Translations under genes and position numbers: made by a program
DNA from: Paenibacillus oenotherae
GTDB taxonomy: Bacteria; Bacillota; Bacilli; Paenibacillales; Paenibacillaceae
NCBI RefSeq assembly: GCF_019443105.1
Contig: NZ_JAHZIJ010000001.1
Coordinates: 620,001-684,000 of the forward strand
Direction of reading: 5' to 3'
Length of the DNA stretch: 64,000 nt
The notes under the pieces: model-generated
Database searches by the model: none
What the model was told of the DNA's origin: nothing
What the model saw: the letters and a program-made list of their open reading frames with translations, nothing else
Shown: positions 8,138-15,018 of the stretch, piece by piece
Numbering within the stretch: position 1 is the stretch's first letter
How the letters are laid out: every line of letters begins with the position of its first letter

Positions 8138-8715
8138 GCACAAAGAAGCTGGGGCTGTCCGAAAAGCCCAATATCCAATGAGTCAGCCCCAAATGATGTG
8201 AAGGGATGCTTCCAGCCCACTTTTAAAGTGGTTTGGAAGCATCTTTCATTGCATTTGGGACTTAGCGGGGACTCCGTAAGCATCAAGCCAGCTTTCTGGG
8301 CGGCCCCTTCTCCAACTGTTTTGAAGGCGGCGGACAGAGTAAGAAGCCTGCGAATGTGCATGAATTTCAGTTACAAGACGCCATAATGGTAATATTCCTG
8401 CGATCAAGCATGAATTTTTGGGAAAATCGGCCGTTAAGGAGAAACGAAGGTGAAATACCTGCCCGCTGGCAGGCATTTCACCTTCATGGGGTCGGAAACG
8501 AGAAAAAAGCTGCCGTTTCGCATGTTTCATCACCGAGTTCGCAGCTCGCTTGTCTCTCTCCCGCACCGCGCGTGGCCTACCGGCGGCGTTTGAATGACGG
8601 ATCATCCTCTGGCGAGGAGTACGTGGACAGTCTATGATCGTAGGGATTCAACCTCATACAGCTTCTTAAAGTTGAGATTTCCAAAAGGACTTTCGCGACA
8701 GCCCCAGCTTTGTGC
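8138..8715. mobile_element. MITE-like element, copy A, with terminal inverted repeats
   Basis: A non-coding segment of about 578 bases bounded by imperfect inverted repeats. The left end 8138-8166 reads GCACAAAG, AAGCT, GGGGCTGTCC, GAAAAG. The reverse complement of 8687-8715 reads GCACAAA, GCT, GGGGCTGTC, GCGAAAGTCC. The interior carries two strong hairpins (8205-8243 and 8447-8484). About 460 bases of the interior recur at 13553-14010 and the right end recurs at 25-80. It has no transposase, so it would need one in trans. Ends starting GGGGCTGTC resemble those of several Paenibacillus insertion sequences; that family link is from memory and unverified. Confidence 0.7.
8205..8243 (+). terminator. 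terminator-like hairpin inside element copy A
   Basis: GATGCTTCCA / TGGAAGCATC arms enclosing a second CACTTT / AAAGTG stem, then CTTTCATT. It lies 74 bases downstream of the desaturase-like gene and could terminate it. The T-tract is short, so function is uncertain. Confidence 0.5.
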
Positions 8716-8790
8716 GGCTAATCGTCATACGCATGGTCCCGCCGCGCGTTAGAGCGATTGCCGTGAGCGGATCCAGTGATCGTCCTCCGG

Positions 8791-9600
8791 TTACGACAGC
8801 TCTACAATCTGCAGCGTGCTGCGTATTTCTCCGGCCACATCCTCCTTCTGCCTCCATTGGCTTGTATATCCGAGACATGGACAGATCAGCTTCGTATTGC
8901 CATATTGGAGCGTCTTCCTGTAGTGGACATGGCCCATAATTCCGTACTTCACAGGGAAATCCTTGTAAAGGCCAGCATACTCCGCGCTTCCCAGAAATGC
9001 GTTGAAATATCCCCAGGGCTCGCGAGTGACGGGCACAGTAAAAGCAGGATGGGTCAGCATATGCGTAACCAGCATGATCTTCTTATCCTTATGCCGCTCA
9101 AGCTCTGTTCTCAGCTTGTTATAGAAGTAGGCATGCATCTCTCTATTGCTCCTGCCCCACCGGACGAATAAGCTGTCCTTCCATAACGAGTCGCCCTGTG
9201 TCATTCTGTCGAATTCCTCGACCGTATATTCCGGTTCTCCGAACGAGTAGTCATACCAGCCGGAATCGCCGATAATAACCCAATCCTCATTGGGGGAATA
9301 GGGAGAGCCGCTAAGGCAGCCCTCTGTCTGCTGATACTGCCTGTATATCGACCAAGTATCGCGCTCCCGGTCTTTCACCGACCAATAATCATGGTTGCCC
9401 GGCACAAATAATATTTTGGCATGAGCATGCTCTTCCAGTTGCTTCACTGCTGCAATAACCTCTGAAGGCTCGCTGCTGATATCTCCTGCCACAATGAGAA
9501 TATCCAGCTGCTCTTCCCTGCTCACCCTGCACAGCTCGTTAATAACGGGCTTCGCTCTATTAACATCTATGTGAATATCGGATATGATTCCTGTTTTCAT
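8791..9600 (-). CDS. calcineurin-like metallophosphoesterase
   Basis: A 269-residue protein with the full set of metallophosphoesterase motifs: SDIHIDV (D8, H10) at the N-terminus, VAGDISS (D-motif) near residue 38, GNHDYW near 70, and the late histidines VTHMLTHP (about 177) and GHVHYRKTLQ (about 223). These residues bind the dinuclear metal centre. The substrate (nucleotide, phosphoprotein or cell-wall intermediate) cannot be inferred. It is monocistronic between element copy A and a repeat-rich gap. The ATG has GAAGGG-type purines upstream. Full length, no damage. Confidence 0.9.
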   Translation of the reverse strand: MKTGIISDIHIDVNRAKPVINELCRVSREEQLDILIVAGDISSEPSEVIAAVKQLEEHAHAKILFVPGNHDYWSVKDRERDTWSIYRQYQQTEGCLSGSPYSPNEDWVIIGDSGWYDYSFGEPEYTVEEFDRMTQGDSLWKDSLFVRWGRSNREMHAYFYNKLRTELERHKDKKIMLVTHMLTHPAFTVPVTREPWGYFNAFLGSAEYAGLYKDFPVKYGIMGHVHYRKTLQYGNTKLICPCLGYTSQWRQKEDVAGEIRSTLQIVELS

Positions 9601-9795
9601 TGATACACCGCACCCTTCACGATTTATCCAGCACCTCGCCTGCTTCCTCCCGGCGGCAGAGAAGCGGCAATTCCGGCCTGTTTGGCCCCGGTGGCCGCTT
9701 ATCTATTGTATACCAATATGTGCAATAGAACGAATATGCGCTTCATTTTCGGCTCAGGCCACTGTGTAGAAGGGAGAGATGGGGGCTGAGCTCAG

Positions 9796-9847
9796 CTGCT
9801 AAGTACGACTGCTAAGCGCGACAGCTAAGCTCGGCTGTTGAGCTCGA
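9796..9847. repeat. tandem array of four degenerate 13-base units
   Basis: Units CTGCTAAGTACGA, CTGCTAAGCGCGA, CAGCTAAGCTCGG and CTGTTGAGCTCGA follow one another without gaps. A partial unit CTGAGCTCAG precedes them at 9786-9795. The array lies in the 516-base gap 9601-10116. The remainder of the gap holds short CCTGC...GCAGG hairpins (about 9978-9995 and 10021-10036), the recurring string TTCCTGCGA (9859, 9907), and the terminator at 10056-10101. No gene is evident. Confidence 0.6.
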
Positions 9848-10055
9848 TGGCCCATAATTCCTGCGAATCAGCACCTTTAATTCATTTTTTTCATTTTAAA
9901 AAGAGAATTCCTGCGATGCTGCATCCTTTTTCGCGCTAAAGCCCCGACGGGTGAAGAAATCGCTGATTTGCCTGCACGTTTGCAGGCTTTTCCAAATATA
10001 GCAGACTTCCAGTGAAATAGCCTGCACTTTCGCAGGAATCATAGGTCTGTCCAAC

Positions 10056-10101
10056 AAAAGAAGCATCTGAAACCCGCTGTAAAGGCGGGTTTCGATGCTT
10101 C
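10056..10101 (-). terminator. terminator of the alpha-xylosidase gene
   Basis: Minus strand: GAAGCATC and GAAACCCGC arms pairing with GCGGGTTTC and GATGCTTC around a 7-base loop (17 pairs, one bulge), followed by TTTTGTT. It lies 16 bases past the stop. The outer GAAGCATC arm is the same string used in the hairpins of element copies A and B. Confidence 0.75.
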
Positions 10102-10116
10102 TATGGACGAGCGCGT

Positions 10117-12444
10117 TTATAGGGATACGATCAGCTTGCCGGAGCTTGAGTCCGGTGCAAGTACAGTACCAAGTGCATCTTCAGACGCCGATCCTCCGCT
10201 GACAGCTATCACCTTCGCAATGCCTCGCAGTATGACCGTCCAGGACTTATCAGCAGCTCCTTCGGAGACGATAACGATCTCATTGCCGTCCCTTGATGCT
10301 GTTACCGTGAGCTGCAAATTGCCCTCCACATCATGAATATGTGCGACAGCCTTGGCGCCGGCCTCCAGCTCAAACAAATGAAGCGCGACGCCATCCGCAT
10401 AGTCGTAATCAGGACGCTTGTCGTTGCTTCCGACCGCGATCAGACTGCCAGGCTTGACCATCAGCGGAAGGCTCATATAGTCATGCGTTTCCTGCTTCCA
10501 GCGGCCTCCCTCGACAGTTTCTCCGGTGAAGAAGCTCGTCCAGCGGCCCTCTGGAATATAATATTTGACAACACCGTCTTCTCTGAAGACCGGAGCAACC
10601 AGCAGCCCTTCTCCAAGCATATATTGCCTGTCCAAGTGATGGCAGGTAGGATCCTCTGGAAACTCAAGCACCATCGCCCGCATCATCGGCACGCCGAGCC
10701 GCGACGATTCGATAGCAGCCGTATACAGATAAGGCATGAGCCGGCTTTTCAGCTTCGTGTAGAAGCGAAGCACATCAACGGCCTCTTCATCGAATACCCA
10801 CGGCACCCTGTAGGACTCGTTGCCATGCAGACGGCTGTGCGAGGACAACAAGCCGAATGCGACCCACCGCTTGTAAATATCAGGAGATGCGGTGCTCTCG
10901 AAGCCGCTAATATCGTGGCTCCAATAGCCGAAGCCGGACAGACCGAGCGATAATCCGCCGCGCAATGTTTCAGCCATCGAGTCATAGGATGCGGAGCAAT
11001 CGCCTCCCCAATGGACAGGGAACTGCTGTCCGCCTGCTGTAGCCGAACGGGCAAACAGCATCGCTTCATTCTTGCCAAGCTTGCGCTCCAGCACCTCGAA
11101 TACTGCTTTGTTGTATAGGAAAGTGTAGTAGTTGTGCATTTTCACAGGATCTGAACCGTCATAATAAACAACATTGTCCGTTGGAATACGTTCGCCGAAA
11201 TCTGTCTTGAAGCTGTCCACGCCCATATCGACCAGACGCTCCAGCTTCTCTTGGTACCAGCGGACCGCCGCCGGATTGGTGAAATCGACGATTCCCATGC
11301 CGGCCTGCCACATATCCCACTGCCACACATCGCCTTCTTTTGTCTTCAGCAGATATCCGTTCTCCTTGCCTTCCTTGAACAGTGGCGATTTCTGCCCGAT
11401 ATAGGAATTGATCCATACGCAGATTTTGAGGCCTCTGTCCTTCAGCCGCCGCAGCATGCCCTCAGGATCAGGAAAAACAGCAGGGTCCCATTCAAAATCG
11501 CACCACTGGTACTCCTTCATCCAGAAGCAATCGAAATGGAAAACATGCAGCGGAAGATCCCGCTCGAACATGCCGTCAATAAAGCTGTTCACCGTCGCTT
11601 CGTCGTAGTTCGTTGTGAAGGAAGTTGTGAGCCACAGACCGAAGGACCATGCAGGAGGCAGCGCCGGTTTGCCAGTCAAAGCCGTATAATTGGCCAGCAC
11701 TTCCTTAGGCGTGCGTCCCCCTACGATGAAATATTCCAAATATTCGCCCGGCACGCTGAACTGCACCTTCGACACATTCTCTGATGCAATCTCGAACGAG
11801 ACTCGTTCCGGATGGTTGACGAACACGCCATAGCCTTCGCTGGACAGATAGAACGGAACGTTCTTGTATGCCTGCTCGCTGCTCGTGCCGCCATCCTCGT
11901 TCCAGATGTCCACAGATTGGCCATTCTTGACAAACGGAGTAAACCGCTCACCCAGACCATAGATCTGCTCGCCGATGCCAAGATCAAGCTGTTCACGGAA
12001 ATAAGCCGTTCCACCGCCCGTCTGAATATATCCGGTTTTCCTGCTTCCGCTGCCTGTTATTCGTTTGCCGTAGTTCGTAAAATTAATCTGCCATGGACCA
12101 GTCTTGCTTATGTTGAGCTTCAATCCTCCGCTTGCTAAAGAAATGGCTTCATCGTCTTGATCGATGATGACTTCATTTGCAGCATCACTGTAAATTTCAA
12201 ACTCCGGCCCCTTGGACAGCTTGCCGGCATGATGGGTCCATCGTATACGGATCACATCCGGCAGCGGAGAGCTTGCCTCCATATGGAGCAGAGGCGCGTT
12301 AAGCGTATCCCCCTTGCGCTGAATGCTTCTGCAAGCGGTATGGATCGACAGCTGTGATGGCTGAATATCGATATCCCGGATTTCTACGGGGTGCTGGATC
12401 GTTGTGCCTTCCTTCATCATCCAATATCCGTCAGTAAATTTCAC
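10117..12444 (-). CDS. yicI: alpha-xylosidase, glycoside hydrolase family 31 (YicI type)
   Basis: A 775-residue GH31 enzyme that releases alpha-linked xylose (for example isoprimeverose from xyloglucan). The N-terminal beta-sandwich starts KFTDGYWMMKEG, aligning with the start of E. coli YicI. The catalytic barrel contains the nucleophile motif FKTDFGERIP (Asp near residue 415) and the acid/base motif VHWGGDCSASYDSM (Asp near 481), the positions expected from YicI (416 and 482). The GTG at 12444 was chosen because AAAGGGAG precedes it by 8 bases and the alignment begins there. A divergent AraC-type regulator lies upstream; no sugar transporter is encoded nearby, so uptake must be served from elsewhere. 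A cytoplasmic enzyme with no signal peptide. Confidence 0.93.
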   Translation of the reverse strand: MKFTDGYWMMKEGTTIQHPVEIRDIDIQPSQLSIHTACRSIQRKGDTLNAPLLHMEASSPLPDVIRIRWTHHAGKLSKGPEFEIYSDAANEVIIDQDDEAISLASGGLKLNISKTGPWQINFTNYGKRITGSGSRKTGYIQTGGGTAYFREQLDLGIGEQIYGLGERFTPFVKNGQSVDIWNEDGGTSSEQAYKNVPFYLSSEGYGVFVNHPERVSFEIASENVSKVQFSVPGEYLEYFIVGGRTPKEVLANYTALTGKPALPPAWSFGLWLTTSFTTNYDEATVNSFIDGMFERDLPLHVFHFDCFWMKEYQWCDFEWDPAVFPDPEGMLRRLKDRGLKICVWINSYIGQKSPLFKEGKENGYLLKTKEGDVWQWDMWQAGMGIVDFTNPAAVRWYQEKLERLVDMGVDSFKTDFGERIPTDNVVYYDGSDPVKMHNYYTFLYNKAVFEVLERKLGKNEAMLFARSATAGGQQFPVHWGGDCSASYDSMAETLRGGLSLGLSGFGYWSHDISGFESTASPDIYKRWVAFGLLSSHSRLHGNESYRVPWVFDEEAVDVLRFYTKLKSRLMPYLYTAAIESSRLGVPMMRAMVLEFPEDPTCHHLDRQYMLGEGLLVAPVFREDGVVKYYIPEGRWTSFFTGETVEGGRWKQETHDYMSLPLMVKPGSLIAVGSNDKRPDYDYADGVALHLFELEAGAKAVAHIHDVEGNLQLTVTASRDGNEIVIVSEGAADKSWTVILRGIAKVIAVSGGSASEDALGTVLAPDSSSGKLIVSL

Positions 12445-12616
12445 TAGGATCACTCCCTTTCATTTAATATAATAATATTAACTATTCTGCTTAAATTCTT
12501 TATAAATATTGCGCATTTATATCATGATTTTGATATTTGTATGGGTTTATTTGGATCGATGCAGCGGGGCCTACGGGTATCATATCTAAGCATGGATGAG
12601 AAAGGGGTGTTGAAAT
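12445..12616. promoter_or_regulatory. shared divergent control region of yicI and araC-type gene
   Basis: 172 AT-rich bases between two divergently read starts. It contains an inverted repeat ATATCA, TGATTT, TGATAT (12519-12536) and AT-rich -10-like strings on the yicI side (AATATAATAATATT, 12466-12479). Binding by the AraC-type protein is inference from arrangement only. Confidence 0.4.
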
Positions 12617-13495
12617 TTGAATAAAGCGGTGCTGAAAGAGGATCGAATCCATGGAACCCCCCTCTATCCCATCAGCTACTATGAGATCTCTTGTCCCCCC
12701 GGAGAGCCGCTGCTGGAGCTGCACTGGCATGAGGAGCTGGAATTTCTGATGGTGACGGAAGGTAGAGCAGTATTCCGTGTTGATATGGCGGACTATGAGG
12801 TTCAGGCAGGCGAAGCCATCTTCGTTAATACAGGCGAGCTGCATTCCGGCTATATTGCCGGAGATCAGCCTTGCTCCTTCAAAGCGATTGTCTTTCATCC
12901 CGATTTGATCATTAGCGGCAGCTACGATGTGACGCAAGAGAAATATGTTGCCCCGCTAATCCAAAAAAGATTAAGCGTCCCCTCTCATCTGACAACCGGA
13001 TCAGACATAGAGAACGAGCTGCTTGGCGATCTGAGGCGGATTATCGAGCTCAACGAGAGCAAGGAGCCTGCCTTCGAGCTGGCTACTAAGGGATTGCTCC
13101 TTATGGCGATCGCCAAGCTGACCGTATTGGGCGAGCCCCGGATGGGAGCATCATCTTCCCCGGCCGAATACCACCGGATCGCCCGGCTCAAAACGGTGCT
13201 GAATTATGTACAGGCGCACTACAGCGACCCTATTCGCCTGAAGGAGCTGGCCGCGCTTGTCTCGATGAGCGAGGCTCATTTCTGCCGGCTGTTCAAAGAA
13301 ATAACAACCAAGACGCCCATTGCATACATCAATCAATATCGTGTTCAACAAGCAGCTCTCCTATTAACGACAACCGATAAAAAAATGATGGAAATCGCGC
13401 TTGACGTCGGCTTTAGCAACTCCAGCTATTTTATCGGCATCTTCAAACAATATTACGGCTGTACGCCCAGCTTCTACCGCAGCCGCGAAAGGTGA
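12617..13495 (+). CDS. AraC family transcriptional regulator with cupin sensor
   Basis: A 292-residue regulator. Residues about 20-100 form a cupin-type sensor (LHWHEELEFLMVTEGRAVFRVD, then AGEAIFVNTGELHSG), the usual sugar-binding half. The C-terminal about 190-290 contains two helix-turn-helix motifs (IRLKELAALVSMSEAHFCRLFKE and MMEIALDVGFSNSSYFIGIFKQYYGCTPSFYR). The TTG start has AAAGGGG 9 bases upstream. It is divergent from yicI, so it most likely activates the alpha-xylosidase gene in response to a xylose-containing sugar; this is inference from position. The hairpin of element copy B downstream (13610-13653) probably ends its transcript. Confidence 0.9.
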   Translation: MNKAVLKEDRIHGTPLYPISYYEISCPPGEPLLELHWHEELEFLMVTEGRAVFRVDMADYEVQAGEAIFVNTGELHSGYIAGDQPCSFKAIVFHPDLIISGSYDVTQEKYVAPLIQKRLSVPSHLTTGSDIENELLGDLRRIIELNESKEPAFELATKGLLLMAIAKLTVLGEPRMGASSSPAEYHRIARLKTVLNYVQAHYSDPIRLKELAALVSMSEAHFCRLFKEITTKTPIAYINQYRVQQAALLLTTTDKKMMEIALDVGFSNSSYFIGIFKQYYGCTPSFYRSRER

Positions 13496-13552
13496 TTGCT
13501 TGTCTCACGTCTCGCTATCTATTCGCCTGGTGCGCAATCGGACGGAAATAGG

Positions 13553-14010
13553 AAAGAGGCTATGCGAAAAGTCCAATATCGAATGAGTCAGTCCCCAATG
13601 ATGTAAAAAGATGCTTCCAAACCACTGCAAGGTGGAACTGGAAGCATCTTTTTCACTGTATATGGTGGCTTAGCGGGACTCTGAAATCATGAAACCTCTT
13701 TCTGGACAAACTCTTCTCCAACTGGTTTGAAGCCAGCAGTGACGGAGTAAGAAGGCTGCAAATGTGCATGAATTTCGGTTACAAGACGCCATAATGGTAG
13801 AATGCCTGCGATGAAGCATGAATGTGAGCAAAAATCGGCCGTATAGGCGAAATGAAGGTGAAATACCTGCACTCTGGCAGGCATTTCACCTTCATAGGGC
13901 CTGAAATGAGAAAATCAATGCCGTTTCGCATGTTTCGCCTAGCTCGCAGCTCGTATCTCGCATCTCGCTTGTCCCGATGTTTGAATGACGGATCGTCTTC
14001 TGGCGAGGAT
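13553..14010. mobile_element. MITE-like element, copy B (right end missing)
   Basis: About 458 bases similar to the left and central part of copy A (8149-8615), in the same orientation. Shared blocks include AATGAGTCAG, GATGCTTCC, ACAAGACGCCATAATGGTA, AAATCGGCCGT, GTGAAATACCTGC and TTTGAATGACGGATC. The left end is diverged (GAGGCTATGCGAAAAGTCC) and the right terminal repeat is absent, so the copy is decayed. It contains both hairpins (13610-13648 and 13855-13892). Substitutions and indels throughout indicate an old duplication. Confidence 0.7.
13610..13653 (+). terminator. terminator-like hairpin inside element copy B
   Basis: GATGCTTCCA / TGGAAGCATC arms with an inner CCAC / GTGG stem, followed by five T (13649-13653). 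It lies 115 bases after the araC-type gene and is a good candidate for its terminator. Confidence 0.65.
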
Positions 14011-14034
14011 TCGAATTCAGGATGGACGCTTAAT

Positions 14035-14223
14035 TGTAAGCGGGTTTTTCCGCCTTTCAGCTAAGTTGCAGCTTTTTCGGGTGCTGTAAGCGGGTTTTTC
14101 CGTTTTAAGTCATGTTTGCGAGGAGGAGATTGAGATTTCTTGAAGCTGTAGCACGAAATTTCCTGCCTACAACTGGCTGCTGCTTGCCATTCCCGTGCTA
14201 TAAAACGGAATTTCCCGCTTACA
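14035..14223. repeat. TGTAAGCGGG repeat cluster forming a large inverted repeat
   Basis: TGTAAGCGGGTTTTTCCG occurs at 14035-14052 and again at 14085-14102. A reverse-complement copy lies at 14201-14223 (TAAAACGG, AATTTCCCGCTTACA). The second copy extended to TTTTA and the inverted copy match in about 20 of 23 positions, giving 23-base arms about 95 bases apart. A related diverged pair (GTAGCACG / CGTGCTAT) sits between them. The same core recurs at 29265-29435. No ORF. Confidence 0.6.
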
Positions 14224-14287
14224 AGCCGGGATACCACCTCATGAAATGGCAAGGAGCCCTGGGAAGATGAAAATCAGATTGTCGCGC

Positions 14288-14905
14288 TTATGGCTGCTTG
14301 AACAGAACATTGTCCGGCTCGTTCATAATTTCCAGCAGCTTCTTGCCGATATCGACCCATCTGCCTCCTGCTTGGGCAGTGAGCGCCGTGCCTCTGGAAA
14401 TGGTGCTTATGCTAAATTCCGCTATAGTACCCTGCATGCTTGCATATTGCTGTTCAATGGCGCTCAAATAAGCGCGTTCCGCATCAGTCAATGGCCCCTC
14501 ATGATTCCCGAGCTCGATTAAAGATTGCTCGACTTGCGACAGATAGGCGTCTGCCTTCCTCTCGGCAAATGCGAAGGGCTCCTTGCTCGACACTTCCGCT
14601 TCCTCTATGAATCTTACAAGATCCTGCTCCTGCTTGAATGCAAGAGCGGCTGATCCTTTGGCCAACAGACGGGTTGCCATATCGTCATTGCCGAGCAACA
14701 ATCTCACATTGTTCAATACCGAATCAATATGCTGCTTGGCCTGATTGCCTGACTCAATAATGTCAAATCCGCGCTGAACCCGCACGTCCTGCTTGCTGTG
14801 AAGAATCTGGCTGTACAAAAATACGTTGCCCATCAAGCTGAACGTGAGTAGCACGAGAACGATCGGGGCGAACCATGACCGTCTTGGCTGCTTCTGCTCC
14901 AACAT
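14288..14905 (-). CDS. membrane-anchored helical protein of unknown function
   Basis: A 205-residue protein. A basic N-terminus (LEQKQPRRSW) is followed by one membrane segment (FAPIVLVLLTFSLMGNVFLYSQIL). About 165 mostly helical, charged residues follow without cysteines, presumably outside the membrane. The ATG at 14905 is preceded by GGAGGG; the longer reading starting at 14935 lacks an RBS. Downstream of sbcD-sbcC across a gap but on the same strand; no functional link can be inferred. I do not recognise a domain, though the layout resembles sensor or four-helix extracytoplasmic domains. Confidence 0.75.
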   Translation of the reverse strand: MLEQKQPRRSWFAPIVLVLLTFSLMGNVFLYSQILHSKQDVRVQRGFDIIESGNQAKQHIDSVLNNVRLLLGNDDMATRLLAKGSAALAFKQEQDLVRFIEEAEVSSKEPFAFAERKADAYLSQVEQSLIELGNHEGPLTDAERAYLSAIEQQYASMQGTIAEFSISTISRGTALTAQAGGRWVDIGKKLLEIMNEPDNVLFKQP

Positions 14906-15018
14906 AATCCCTCCATACCAATGAGCCTCTTCCATTGCAGACGCTCATCTCAAGTTACCTTATTATAACGCGCTCCCGCAAGTCAGTTTGTGACCGTTTC
15001 TTGTCCATTGGCGAAAAA

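Noticed and set aside
8716-8790. Remnant of a coding sequence between copy A and the metallophosphoesterase stop
   Set aside because: One minus frame reads through (DPLTAIALTRGG), but there is no start, RBS or recognisable domain.
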